From: Gemmiger formicilis | Lineage (GTDB): Bacteria; Bacillota; Clostridia; Oscillospirales; Ruminococcaceae | Reading direction: 5' to 3' | Assembly: GCF_018784445.1 (NCBI RefSeq) | Contig: NZ_WQOH01000004.1 | Span: 62,001 to 126,000, forward strand | Length of the DNA: 64,000 nucleotides | Part shown: one piece after another, positions 40,696 through 51,350 of the stretch | Position numbering within the stretch: the stretch's first letter is position 1 | How the letters are laid out: every line of letters starts with the position of its first letter | The notes under the pieces: model-generated | What the model was told of the DNA's origin: nothing | Databases searched by the model: none | The model's input: the letters and a program-made list of their open reading frames with translations, nothing else | Program-made: the position numbers and the translations under genes

Positions 40696-43600
40696 ATGCT
40701 GCATCAACGCAAAAACAAAAAGCGCACCGGCGGTTTTACGATGGTAGAGCTTATGGTCGTGCTGGCCATTATGGGCATATTGGCTGCGCTGGTGGGCGGC
40801 GGCCTTATCGCCTACACTCGCCTGGCCCGGTTTGAGAAAAACGAGGCCAACGCCCGCACGCTGTTCCAGGCGGCGCAAATCTCGCTGACCCGCATGGATA
40901 CTGCGGGCGAGCTGGATGCGTTCTGCGCCGATGTCGAGGATCAGGGCAAGGCGGGCACGCACTTTACCGATGATGTTGTCATCACCGATGCCGCCGGGAA
41001 TGAGGTGCGCCGCCGCACGGCCAGTGAGCTGAACAACGGCATCTACGCGCTGTACTACGATAAGACCGACGGCACGGGCCAGAACGAGCTGGTCCAGCGG
41101 CTGCTGGACGATTATATCTACGATGATTCGATGTTTAGCGCCGCCATCTGCGTGGAGATCGACCGGGCCAGCGGGCAGGTGTACTCGGTGTTCTATGACA
41201 CGAACTCCGACAAGCTGCGCTTTGCCGCGGACGGCGTGGCCGACGCAACCGATATCACCGACCGCAGCTACGACCACCGCCGCAATGACAGCCTGGTGGG
41301 TTACTACTCGGCCGAGGACCGCGTCAACGTGGTGGAATTGCAGCAGACGAAGCTGAAAGTCAAGAACCCGCGCCTGTCCAACGGCGAGACGCTGACCCTG
41401 AACTGGGGCGGCAACTCCAACCTGGCCGACATGGACACTGTCTACACGGCAGTGGCCTACCGGGCCGAGAAAAACGGCCTGACCGGCTACAAAATTGCCG
41501 ATGAATCGAAGCCGCTGTTCTCCATCGAGATCAAGCGCCCCAACACCGAACAGCAGGTGCTGGCAGAATTGGAAACCACCGTCTGCACCTACGGCGCCGA
41601 CGGCACAAGGACCGAGACCAAGCGCACCCTGCGCTATCCGCTGAGCTACAACAAGGGCAACTTTGTCCTGACGCTGGACGCCATGGCCGATGCCTCGCTG
41701 CTGCGCACTTGTGAGAAAGATACAAACACCGCCGACAACGACCTGTATAGCATCACTCGCTTGCTGGCCGAGCCGGAGAATATCATCATCCGTTTGCAGG
41801 CTGCCCCGCGGGACGAGTATGCCGACAGCTACACCGCCAGCAAGAGCGAGGACTCCAACGCCGAGAACACGCTGTTTGCCATCGACGGCACCAAAACCGA
41901 CGCAGAGCTGAAATATTTCCGCCACCTCTACAATGTCCGCTGGACCAAAAACTGGGGCGATGCGAAAGCCACCTACACCCTGAAAGCCCAGGGCATGGGC
42001 GCCAACGGCCTGAACTGGACCGGCGGCGTCACCGTCTACACGGCGGCGGGTGTGGGCAAAAACCCCGAGGCCAAGGTCCCCAGCCAGACCGACCCGGTGG
42101 CCTGGCCCACCATCCCCGCGCTGGGGGAAAATATCACCCTGCAAAGCGAAACGACTGTGGCCGGCACGGCCCGCGTGCCGATTCTCAACTTGCAGCTGCG
42201 CGGCAATTCGGTCGCGGCAGTTGACAAGACGAATGAGAATCCGCTGGACCGCTATGTGGGTCTGGTGGGCGAGAACAACGGCACGATCTCCCACATTACG
42301 CTGCGCGACGCCGACGTGCAGGTCAACACCGAAATCAAGGCGCTGACCACCGGGCAGAACGTGCCCGAGGGCGGTATCCGCCTGACGAACACGACCTACT
42401 TGGCCGAACTGCCGGAAGGCGACACCGCCCGCCGCGACGGTGTGCGCGCCGTGGGTGCGCTGTGCGGCGTCAACACCGGCACACTGCAGGACTGCACGCT
42501 GCTCCACGGCACCAACAACGCCTACAAGGCGCAGGTGCTGGCCACGCTGCATTTTGACGACGATACGACCGAAAAGACCCGCATCCCTGACGCTGCGAAC
42601 ACATACTACGAGCACGAGCCGCAGGGCATTGGCGGCCTCGTGGGCGTTGCCATACCCAAAAACGATGCAGGCACCAAGCTGGAAAACCTGACCGTGGGCG
42701 AGAACGTTACGGTGGCGGGCCTGCTGGTGGACGACGATACCACTGACACCACCGACGAACCCGGCGAAGCAGGGGAAAAGGCCCGCTATACCGCCGCGGC
42801 TGCCGACACGGACGACACGAAAACGCCCACCCGCTGGCGCAGTGTCGGCGTGGGCGGCGTGTTCGGCACGCTGGACGCGGCTAACCTGAAAACCGACGAT
42901 AAAACGGTCATTGCCAACGCGGCCAATGTCACCGGCAGCGGCTTTGTGGGCGGCATTGCGGGCAACCTGTACAGCACCGATACCGCCGCCGACGGCACGA
43001 TAAAGACAATCGTAAACAGGCTCGCCAGCACCGGCACGGTCAGCGCGGGCGTGAACTATCAGGGCGACAACACTAAGACCGAGCACAGCCTGGTGCTGGG
43101 CCAGTTCTTCGGCGGCATTGCGGGCTACACCCAGGATGTCGTGCTGGCCAACTGCACCGGCACTGCCCGCGGTACGATGACCGAGACCGACCTGCGCAGT
43201 CAGGTGGATGCAGGCTACGCCAGCGACGGCACGCTGAACGACAACAGCCCCCTCAAGGGCGATTTCGTCGGCGGCCTTGTGGGCTTTGGCAAAAATATCC
43301 TGCTGCAGAACAGCCGCACCGAGAAAGGCTATGTCCTGGGCAGCCGCTTTGTCGGCGGCCTGGCGGGCGGCTTCACCGGCAGCACGCTCCACGCAGACAG
43401 CGCCGCCAACACCAGTGATGTGTTCGGCAACCGCTATGTGGGCGGCATCGTGTCGGTCAACGGAAGCGGCAGCATCATCCAGACCAGCACCAACAGCGGC
43501 CTCGTTGCGGGCCTGGGCAAAAATGCAGCCTACGTCGGCGGCATCGTCGGTGTCAACGACGCCACCTGGGGCGCGGACGGCGCCGCCCAGGCCGAAAAAG

Positions 43601-46600
43601 CGCAACTTATCAACTGCACCAACAGTATGTCCGGCGACAATGCCACCGACAGCCGCCGCATCCGCCTTTTGCAGGCATTGAGCACCCACGCGGGCATCAC
43701 CGAGTATGCCAATTATGTGGGCGGCCTGGTGGGCTATAACGGCACCAAGGGCAGCGTGACCTGGGACCGGTACGGCACCCCGACGCTGGGCGCGATCTTG
43801 TACGGCGACACCTTCGTCGGCGGCCTGGCGGGCTACAACGATGTGAACGCTGCCATCACCAACACCAGCGGCAAGCCCCTGACTATCCGCGGCCAGATCG
43901 TGGCCGACGGTGACGCCGTGGGCGGCATGATCGGCCTGAACACCGCACCCGTCCTGCCCACCGCCACCGTGGAGGCTACCCGCGTCGAGGGCGCCCACTT
44001 TGTCGGCGGCGTCATCGGCGCAAATATGCCGGTGGGCAGCTTCACCGTGCAGGACACCCTCGGCAAGGCGGGCGCACTGACCACCACGGTCACGGCGGGC
44101 CGTGTCCGCGCGGACGGCGTGGCGGGCGGCATCATCGGCTACAACCGCCTGCTGGCAGCCCTGCCGCAGAGCGTGACCTATGCGGCCATGCTGCCCACCT
44201 TCAGCGACGACAATGTGCTGACCGACAGCACGGCCGTGACCAGCAGCGGCGCAGCGGTCTGCCTTGAAAACTTCACCAATACCTTCAACCTCGAGGCCAA
44301 CGCCTACGTCGGCGGCATCCTTGGCTATAACGATGCAGCGACGAATCTGACCATCCGCAATGCCGTCAACGGCAGCAGCAGCAACGCGCTGGCCGTCGGC
44401 GGTCTGAGCATGGGCACCGACGACACAGCCCACCGGCTGTACCAGGGCGTCAAGCTGCTGAGCCTGAACCAGAACTACGAGTTCGGCGAGACGCGCGGCT
44501 ACCTGGCGGGCGGCATCATCGGCTTTGCCGCCAAAAATACCACGCTGGAAAACTGTACGAGCTACGGCAACATTGCCCACGCCTGCGCGGCGGGCGGCCT
44601 GACCGGCTGGAACGACGGCACGATCAGCGGCGGCATGACCTGCGCTTCGCTGGGCAGCCAGCAGGCGGGCTACCTGTACCTGGGCGGCATCGCGGGCGTC
44701 AACACCCGCAGCATCGCCAACGCGGCTCCGGATCAGGGCGTTGTGCTGCGCGGCAATCAGGTCATCGGCGGTATCGCGGGCATCAACATGAGCGGCGCGG
44801 CGGTCACGTATGACCAGGCCGCTACCCCCGCCGCATCGGTGGTCGCTACCTACTGCGCGGGCGGTGTGGCAGGTGTCAACTGCGGCACCATCACGCTGGG
44901 CAGCACTACCCAGCTGAACTTCACCGTCACGGCTACGACCTACGCAGGCGGCATCGCGGGCAGCAACAACGCCCGGGGCAGCACGCGGGGCCTTATCACC
45001 GGCGGCGTGCCGATGGCCCAGGTCACGGCTGCGACCTACGCGGGCGGTGCTGCGGGCATCAACTATGCCGATATCCGCAATGTCAACAACCAGGCCCCGG
45101 TGCGCGCCAACGATACGCTGGCGGGCGGCATTGCGGGCCAGAACGCGGCGGGCGGCGTCATTGACGGCTGCCGGGATACGAACCGCGAAGTCTACGCCAC
45201 CAACGGCGTGGCGGGCGGCATCGCGGGCACCAACGCGGCGGGTGCGGCCATCCGCAATGCGGAAATTACGGCGGGGGCCACCGTCACCGCCGCCAACGGC
45301 GCGGCGGGCGGCTTTGCATCGGAGAACAGCGGCCTGATCGAGAACGGCACGGTCCGCGGCGGTACCATCAACTTTACCAGCGGCACCATCGGCGCGGTGG
45401 CGACCTACAACCGCAAGGGCGGCATCATCCGCGGCACGGCGGTGGCGCAGGACGCCAAGGTGCACCTCAACGGCCCGGCCACCATCGTGGGCGGCATTGC
45501 GGGCCGCAATGAGCCGGGCGAGAGCGCGACCGACGCGGCATGGATTGAAAACGCCGCCGTCAACGCGGGAGCACTGGACTTAAACGGCCTGACCGTCAAC
45601 GCAAACCTCGTCACCCTGGGCGGCGCAGTGGGCAGCAACGCGGGCAAGGTCAAGGGCACTAACGTCACCCTCAGCGTGACCGAGGGCGACAAACTGGAAC
45701 GATATCAGAATTTGGGCGGCGTCGCAGGCCAAAACGACGGTACCCTGGATACGTGTACCTATCAGGGCACGCTGGGCCTGGCCGGCGCCAAGGCTGACGG
45801 CGATTTTGCCTGGGGCGCGGCCAGCAGGAACGGCAACACCATCGGCGGCATTGCGGGTGTCAACAACGGCACGGTGCAGAGCTGCGCGGTCCCGGCCATC
45901 GTATTGCAGGCGCGCGGCTCCAACAACGTAAGCTCTTTGCAGACCGACGCGCAGAAGCTGGACAATGCCACCCACGTGGGCGGCATTGCGGGCCGCAACA
46001 ACGGCACCATCAGCGCCAGCTATGTGGCGACCGACGCAAACGGCAAGAGCATCATTGCGGCGAGGTACGGCTTTGTGGGCGGCGTGGCAGGCTCCAACAG
46101 CGGCAGCATCACAAACAGCGGCAGCCAGCAGGCGCAGGCGCTTGTCAGCAAGGTCAACAACGAGTGGCTCCCCCTGAACACCGACGACGCCAACACAGGC
46201 ATCAACGCCATGGTGGCCGAACTGACAAAGACGGACGGTACTTACACCGGCTTTAAAGGTGTGGATACCGTGGGCGCTCATGATTACGGCTATGGCAGTG
46301 TGTACCTGACCGAGAACAAAACGACCACCTCCGGCGGCCGGTGGGGGACGACGACCACCACCAAGGCGGGCCTGGCTGCCAACGACCTGACCGTCGTGCT
46401 GCGCGGCAATAATAATGTGGATAACAATGACAGCCAGCGCGGCAGCGGCTACCTGGGCGGCATCACCGGCTATAACTCAGTGACGGGGGCAATCACCGAC
46501 AGCGCTACCGGCCGTTGGTTTGTCTACGGCGATAACATCAGCAAGACATCCACCATCGGCGGCATTGTCGGCACCAATATTTCCAGCAAAGACCTGACCA

Positions 46601-49600
46601 CGCTGGTCAACTGCGCGGCGGTGCGCCGGTATACACGGCTCAGCTCCCAAAAAAATGATGATAACACGACAAATGAATATACTAGCGCTAAGGCCACGCG
46701 CATTGAGGTCCATGTCGGCGGCATCATCGGCCACCAGGGTAACGACCGCGACGACCTGTGGGCGCTGAGCAAGTGCGTCAACTACGGCACGGTCTACAAC
46801 AGCCGTTCCAACAACATCGGCGGCATCGTCTCCTACTGGACGGACTATGGCGGCACGATCGAGTACAGCTTCAACTTCGGCGACCTGCTGACAAATATGA
46901 ATGATAATTGGGACAGCTGCGGCACCATGGGCGGTATCGCGGGCTACTTTGATGCGCCTGTCAAGAATACCTCCGCCAATATCCTGCACTGCCAGAACCA
47001 TGGCTCAATGAAGGGAACGAATAATAAAAGTGCGAACGATATCGGCGGTATCTTTGGCAAGGTGCAGATGGCAGATAAGACCGACCCCATGACCATCAAT
47101 GTATACGACTGTGTCAATGGCAGTACGGTTGAAATCAAAGCACAGTCTATGGCGGTTGGTATTTTCGGTTATCTGGGGCCGTGGGATACGCGCGGCTCTA
47201 CAATCGATAATGTTATCGTCAATATTGACCGCTGCCGCAACTATTGTACGAATATGAGCGCCAGCGCCGGCTACATAGTCGGCATCGTCGGCAGCCGTGG
47301 CGGCGGCGGCAGAAGTACGCAGCCTACGACGCTGAACAACTGCTTCTCGCTGGTAGGCGGTGATAACTGGCACCCGCTGGCCTATGACAGTCCCGTTGGT
47401 GCCGTAGAGAACATCAAGGGTTCAAATAACTATTATATTGACGCATATAGTAAGGGTGGCAAGAGCGCTTGGAACGCGCAAGCCTGGAATGAACGCTGGT
47501 TGGGTCACACAAGTACCAATTTGATAAACTTTACATGGTCTGGTGCAGACAGCCGCTTTAAGGAAAGCGCGGAAACCAAAAACTGCGGCGGTCGGCGTTT
47601 GAACCTGGGCAAAGACACCACAGACGACAGCTATTTTGCCATGCTGGCGGTGCCAAACAATACGAATGATAACACAACGTATGACCTGTCCCGGGTTGTC
47701 TACAACACGGCTTATATCCATGTAACGGATACATGGAAGCGTACAGTGGAAACAAAAGATGGCGATGTGTTGGGCAATATCCTGCTCCGTTTTACCGAGA
47801 CAAACGACAGTATCAAGGGCTCAAGCGGCCAGAACATCCCCAGCAATGGCGATATTACCGATGAAGTCATCCAAAATTATTATAAGTATGTGTTGGAGGC
47901 CAATGAACCGAACCAGATACCCGAATCCATCACGATCCAGCGCAGTGAGGAGACTAAGGACGGCACCGGTGCAGTGTATGGCCGCTATCTCGTAAGCTGG
48001 ACTGCCCCCAAGCAGGACGCCGCCCACGGCCCGGCCATGTACTATAAGCTGGAGGTGTACAAGACCGACGCAAGCGGCAATGTGACCGATGCCACCCCCA
48101 TACACACGGCCATGGTCTACGAGACGAAGTACACCTTTGATAACGACCCGGACCGCGACGGCTGGACCGGCAACTTTGTCGTGCGCATTACCCCCGTGAA
48201 CAGCAAGGGCGGCGGTACATCCCGCGATTCTGCGGTGCAGACCTTCGCCCAGACACTGCCCAAGCCGGAAATTGAAGTACGGCTCAAGCGTACCGGCACG
48301 GGCAACATATACTATCAGACAGTTGTGCTGACAAACTATGACGAATATGTCAGAATCGCCAATGACCAGTGGAAAGTTGATTTTAATTATGTGGGCGGCA
48401 GCTCCGGCAGCTTTAGCAAAGGCAAGAGTGAGCAGACCATCACCGACGGCTTGGACAATATCAGAACCCTGACTGCTATTGCTAACCCGAGTACCAGCAC
48501 AGCGCCGTTCATGCGGTCGGAACAGTTCAGCGAGCGTACCGCCATTGCAGGCCCCTTTACAAATCCGGATAAGAACAATGAGTGGAACACCGGCCTGGCG
48601 GCTAAGGGCAATGTGACCGTCACAAATCCGACTGTTACAGGAACGACGGTCAATGACCTGACTATCAGCCTGAATTTGTCCTATGCACCGTTTAAGCGGG
48701 ATGATAACAAGATGCAGGAAGCCCAGCCCATCTACCGCGTCATGCTCGTCGGCAAATACGTCGGCGACAGTGAGACGACGGCCAGCGGCACAAGCCTGAC
48801 AGGCCAGTATATCACGCTGGCCGCGCAGCAGACCCGCGTTGGGGCTGCGGCCACCACCGTGACCTTCCGCAATCTGCCGAAGGAAGCCTTCACCAGCGAC
48901 TACGAGGATTTGAAAATCGTCGCGGCTCCTGTCGAAAGCGGCATCGGCCCCTCGTACAGCCGTTGGGCAGCTACCGAAGACGAAGTCACGGCAGCGATTG
49001 CCCAGCGCGGCACAGACCCGGTCGCCTACTATGACGGCCTGGAAATCGTGCGCAAGGCAGGCGGCGACGGCTACGAGTACGCCCATATGACCGCGCTGTA
49101 CTTTGTAGGCAAGGCGTACAATACCAACGACAAAGACAAATCCTATAACGATGTCCTTGCCCCCAGTCAGGTCAAGACACTGCAGACCGGCGTAACCACC
49201 CTGCAAGCCCCGAAGCTGGACGAGCAGCTGACGAAGGAAGAAGTGCGTACCGCCGAAAACAAGCTGTACTATACCTTTAGCTGGACCCAGACCACCGACG
49301 GCACGATACCGGATACAACAGTGCAAAAGTACACCATCGAACTGTACGGCGTGCAGGCCGACGGCAAGCAGGAGACCATCCGCCTGGCAAGCGGCGTGGA
49401 TTTGGCTGACAGAGTCAAGTTTGACAATGCAGGCCGCTACACGCTGGAGCTCTGCGTGGACGACGACCTGGCCGAGGGCAGCAAGAGCTGGAAGTACAAT
49501 AACGTCATTCTCCATGTGGCCCGCGTGTCCGACACGAACGCGCAGATCGGCCTGGCGGACGAGCAGAGCTACGCCGTCAACACCCGGCTGGATGCCCCCG

Positions 49601-51195
49601 ACGCCCCCGGCGGATTTACCCGCCTGTATGACGAAAACAGCGCCGATGCACTGACATACAGCATCAACTGGCCTGCGGTCGTGGGTGCGGATCATTACAC
49701 CCTGTACGCCCAGCGCCAGAACGCCGATACCACCTGGGAAACCGTGGAGACCTGGGAGAATATCACAGGCACCCAGACCGAAATCGACATGGAGCAGTAC
49801 CAGGGCCAGGAACTGCGCTTCTACGTTATTGCCAACCGTGCGGCGGGCGACACCACCGGCTTTGACAGCCCGGACGGTGCACTCTGCGACCCGCAGGCTG
49901 TGAAGTCCCGCGTGGCGGCCCCGACGGTGAGCAGTGCGGCCTTTGCCCCGGCTGCGCCCAGCCAGGCGGAGTTCCTGAATGGCGAAACGCTGCAAATGAC
50001 GGTCAACGGCAGCACGGCCAGCAGCTACTTCTTTACCGGCTATCTGTTTAAAGAGAAGGCTAACTATCAGACGATTGCTGCATTGGCAAATGACTGGCAA
50101 ACTACCGCTGCCTTGGGCAAGGATAAGGCAGACAAGCTGGCTGCATTGCAGACTGCGCTGGATGCCATGCTTAAAAACGGTGACGCCATCTGCATCATCC
50201 CCGAAAGTGACCGGCAGAGCGGCGGCGGCACGCCCGCCGACGGCAGCGGCAACAGCGCGGCCTACAACCTGAGTAACGGCTTTACCATGAAGCCCGAGTA
50301 TTCCCGCTACTACCTGCTGCCCGCCCTGCGCGCTATGGCAGAGACCAGCAGCGGCATGGAATCCTCCAACTGGTACTACTATGTGGGCGACTATACGGGC
50401 AAGCCGGAAGATATGCAGCTGCCCGCCATTCAGTTGGACGCCCCGGATGCAGGCCTGACCGCGGTGGGGGTGGATTATACGGTCGATTTGTACGACAGTG
50501 ATGCCTACACGAGCACTACCGGCAAAACTGACGAAATAACGCTAAACCGCTTTGCGGTACAATGGCAAGCGGCCAACCGTTATCCGTCCACAGGCACGTC
50601 GGACGATGGCAGGGTCAGCAACCTGACCGACTATTATAAGTTCACGGTGACACCGGTGAGTGGCACTGCCTACACGATTGAAATGTGGACCTATGATGCC
50701 GATACCGAGACGAAAGACGCTGACGGCAACACGACGCTACACTCGCGCGGCGAAATCAGGCAGGTAAAAAAGACTGTCACGATAAACAACACGGCGTACA
50801 CGACCGAACTTACCCCGCAGAACGTGACTGACGCCGACGGCAATGTGACCCGCACCTGGTACGACCTGAGCGTGATGCCTGTGTTCCAAGAGGACACGAC
50901 GGATGTTGACCACTGGGAAAGCAAGCCGGAATGGCTCCGTGGCTGTGTAACGCAGGACGACAACGCGAAACCGTACTATCAGGTCAGCGTTGTGGCCGAG
51001 CTGGAGGTCGTGGAAAACGACAACGGCGAACCCGCTTACCGCGTATTGCTGCCCGATATGGCCAATGTGCTCACCAGCGGCGATGCCCTGCAAAAGTTTA
51101 CCACCAGCATCCAGGTCGAGACGATGGCTCACTCCAAGGCCGACGGCAAGACCGTGGGCACACCAGACGCCGAGGCTGTAAAAATCGGCGACTAG
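40696..51195 (+). CDS. Giant modular pilin-like adhesin with GLUG-type repeats and Fn3-like domains
   Basis: The 3,499-residue protein begins with a class III prepilin signal: KKRTGG|FTMVELMVVLAIMGILAAL, cleavage after Gly13 and Glu at mature position 5. Residues about 520-2200 hold about 40 GLUG-like units (VGGIAGxN, AGGIIGYN), expected to form a long beta-helix. Residues about 2400-3490 contain fibronectin-III-like domains (YLVSWTAP, YTFSWTQT, YSINWPAV). There is no sortase motif. ATG 40696 follows GGGAG by 5 bases; ATG 40681 is the alternative. It should be processed by PilD and presented on the pilus, like modular pilins of Gram-positive T4P. The frame stops at TAG 51193-51195, then stays open to TAA 51325-51327. 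Confidence 0.85.
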   Translation: MLHQRKNKKRTGGFTMVELMVVLAIMGILAALVGGGLIAYTRLARFEKNEANARTLFQAAQISLTRMDTAGELDAFCADVEDQGKAGTHFTDDVVITDAAGNEVRRRTASELNNGIYALYYDKTDGTGQNELVQRLLDDYIYDDSMFSAAICVEIDRASGQVYSVFYDTNSDKLRFAADGVADATDITDRSYDHRRNDSLVGYYSAEDRVNVVELQQTKLKVKNPRLSNGETLTLNWGGNSNLADMDTVYTAVAYRAEKNGLTGYKIADESKPLFSIEIKRPNTEQQVLAELETTVCTYGADGTRTETKRTLRYPLSYNKGNFVLTLDAMADASLLRTCEKDTNTADNDLYSITRLLAEPENIIIRLQAAPRDEYADSYTASKSEDSNAENTLFAIDGTKTDAELKYFRHLYNVRWTKNWGDAKATYTLKAQGMGANGLNWTGGVTVYTAAGVGKNPEAKVPSQTDPVAWPTIPALGENITLQSETTVAGTARVPILNLQLRGNSVAAVDKTNENPLDRYVGLVGENNGTISHITLRDADVQVNTEIKALTTGQNVPEGGIRLTNTTYLAELPEGDTARRDGVRAVGALCGVNTGTLQDCTLLHGTNNAYKAQVLATLHFDDDTTEKTRIPDAANTYYEHEPQGIGGLVGVAIPKNDAGTKLENLTVGENVTVAGLLVDDDTTDTTDEPGEAGEKARYTAAAADTDDTKTPTRWRSVGVGGVFGTLDAANLKTDDKTVIANAANVTGSGFVGGIAGNLYSTDTAADGTIKTIVNRLASTGTVSAGVNYQGDNTKTEHSLVLGQFFGGIAGYTQDVVLANCTGTARGTMTETDLRSQVDAGYASDGTLNDNSPLKGDFVGGLVGFGKNILLQNSRTEKGYVLGSRFVGGLAGGFTGSTLHADSAANTSDVFGNRYVGGIVSVNGSGSIIQTSTNSGLVAGLGKNAAYVGGIVGVNDATWGADGAAQAEKAQLINCTNSMSGDNATDSRRIRLLQALSTHAGITEYANYVGGLVGYNGTKGSVTWDRYGTPTLGAILYGDTFVGGLAGYNDVNAAITNTSGKPLTIRGQIVADGDAVGGMIGLNTAPVLPTATVEATRVEGAHFVGGVIGANMPVGSFTVQDTLGKAGALTTTVTAGRVRADGVAGGIIGYNRLLAALPQSVTYAAMLPTFSDDNVLTDSTAVTSSGAAVCLENFTNTFNLEANAYVGGILGYNDAATNLTIRNAVNGSSSNALAVGGLSMGTDDTAHRLYQGVKLLSLNQNYEFGETRGYLAGGIIGFAAKNTTLENCTSYGNIAHACAAGGLTGWNDGTISGGMTCASLGSQQAGYLYLGGIAGVNTRSIANAAPDQGVVLRGNQVIGGIAGINMSGAAVTYDQAATPAASVVATYCAGGVAGVNCGTITLGSTTQLNFTVTATTYAGGIAGSNNARGSTRGLITGGVPMAQVTAATYAGGAAGINYADIRNVNNQAPVRANDTLAGGIAGQNAAGGVIDGCRDTNREVYATNGVAGGIAGTNAAGAAIRNAEITAGATVTAANGAAGGFASENSGLIENGTVRGGTINFTSGTIGAVATYNRKGGIIRGTAVAQDAKVHLNGPATIVGGIAGRNEPGESATDAAWIENAAVNAGALDLNGLTVNANLVTLGGAVGSNAGKVKGTNVTLSVTEGDKLERYQNLGGVAGQNDGTLDTCTYQGTLGLAGAKADGDFAWGAASRNGNTIGGIAGVNNGTVQSCAVPAIVLQARGSNNVSSLQTDAQKLDNATHVGGIAGRNNGTISASYVATDANGKSIIAARYGFVGGVAGSNSGSITNSGSQQAQALVSKVNNEWLPLNTDDANTGINAMVAELTKTDGTYTGFKGVDTVGAHDYGYGSVYLTENKTTTSGGRWGTTTTTKAGLAANDLTVVLRGNNNVDNNDSQRGSGYLGGITGYNSVTGAITDSATGRWFVYGDNISKTSTIGGIVGTNISSKDLTTLVNCAAVRRYTRLSSQKNDDNTTNEYTSAKATRIEVHVGGIIGHQGNDRDDLWALSKCVNYGTVYNSRSNNIGGIVSYWTDYGGTIEYSFNFGDLLTNMNDNWDSCGTMGGIAGYFDAPVKNTSANILHCQNHGSMKGTNNKSANDIGGIFGKVQMADKTDPMTINVYDCVNGSTVEIKAQSMAVGIFGYLGPWDTRGSTIDNVIVNIDRCRNYCTNMSASAGYIVGIVGSRGGGGRSTQPTTLNNCFSLVGGDNWHPLAYDSPVGAVENIKGSNNYYIDAYSKGGKSAWNAQAWNERWLGHTSTNLINFTWSGADSRFKESAETKNCGGRRLNLGKDTTDDSYFAMLAVPNNTNDNTTYDLSRVVYNTAYIHVTDTWKRTVETKDGDVLGNILLRFTETNDSIKGSSGQNIPSNGDITDEVIQNYYKYVLEANEPNQIPESITIQRSEETKDGTGAVYGRYLVSWTAPKQDAAHGPAMYYKLEVYKTDASGNVTDATPIHTAMVYETKYTFDNDPDRDGWTGNFVVRITPVNSKGGGTSRDSAVQTFAQTLPKPEIEVRLKRTGTGNIYYQTVVLTNYDEYVRIANDQWKVDFNYVGGSSGSFSKGKSEQTITDGLDNIRTLTAIANPSTSTAPFMRSEQFSERTAIAGPFTNPDKNNEWNTGLAAKGNVTVTNPTVTGTTVNDLTISLNLSYAPFKRDDNKMQEAQPIYRVMLVGKYVGDSETTASGTSLTGQYITLAAQQTRVGAAATTVTFRNLPKEAFTSDYEDLKIVAAPVESGIGPSYSRWAATEDEVTAAIAQRGTDPVAYYDGLEIVRKAGGDGYEYAHMTALYFVGKAYNTNDKDKSYNDVLAPSQVKTLQTGVTTLQAPKLDEQLTKEEVRTAENKLYYTFSWTQTTDGTIPDTTVQKYTIELYGVQADGKQETIRLASGVDLADRVKFDNAGRYTLELCVDDDLAEGSKSWKYNNVILHVARVSDTNAQIGLADEQSYAVNTRLDAPDAPGGFTRLYDENSADALTYSINWPAVVGADHYTLYAQRQNADTTWETVETWENITGTQTEIDMEQYQGQELRFYVIANRAAGDTTGFDSPDGALCDPQAVKSRVAAPTVSSAAFAPAAPSQAEFLNGETLQMTVNGSTASSYFFTGYLFKEKANYQTIAALANDWQTTAALGKDKADKLAALQTALDAMLKNGDAICIIPESDRQSGGGTPADGSGNSAAYNLSNGFTMKPEYSRYYLLPALRAMAETSSGMESSNWYYYVGDYTGKPEDMQLPAIQLDAPDAGLTAVGVDYTVDLYDSDAYTSTTGKTDEITLNRFAVQWQAANRYPSTGTSDDGRVSNLTDYYKFTVTPVSGTAYTIEMWTYDADTETKDADGNTTLHSRGEIRQVKKTVTINNTAYTTELTPQNVTDADGNVTRTWYDLSVMPVFQEDTTDVDHWESKPEWLRGCVTQDDNAKPYYQVSVVAELEVVENDNGEPAYRVLLPDMANVLTSGDALQKFTTSIQVETMAHSKADGKTVGTPDAEAVKIGD

Positions 51196-51327
51196 ACCCA
51201 GACCGTCGAGCTGATTGCAGAAGAGCCGACGCCCGACGAAAACACCGAAACCACACAACCGACCGAAACGCCCGCAGAGCCGCAAAACGCGCCCCAGCCC
51301 GTGGAGCTGACCGACAAGGCCGGGTAA
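51193..51327 (+). other. In-frame amber codon and 43-codon open continuation
   Basis: After ...AVKIGD the codon is TAG. The same frame then gives 43 sense codons ending TAA: TQTVELIAEEPTPDE, a Thr/Glu/Pro-rich stretch (TETTQPTETPAEPQ) and PVELTDKAG. This composition suits a genuine extracellular tail. The next gene's ribosome site (AAAGGAGG) lies after the TAA, so the original gene probably ended there. A CAG-to-TAG change, read-through, or a sequencing error could explain it. Confidence 0.75.
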
Positions 51328-51350
51328 ACTACAACAAAGGAGGTGGCATC

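Noticed and set aside
40675-45465. A 1,596-codon open frame antisense to the giant pilin gene
   Set aside because: It mirrors the GC-rich repeat codons of the sense gene, lacks a ribosome site and has no recognisable domain; it is a composition artefact.
42240-46500. CRISPR or satellite array suggested by recurring GGCGGCATCGCGGGC-type sequence
   Set aside because: Units are codons of GLUG-like protein repeats with variable spacing and diverged bases inside one open frame, not identical DNA repeats.
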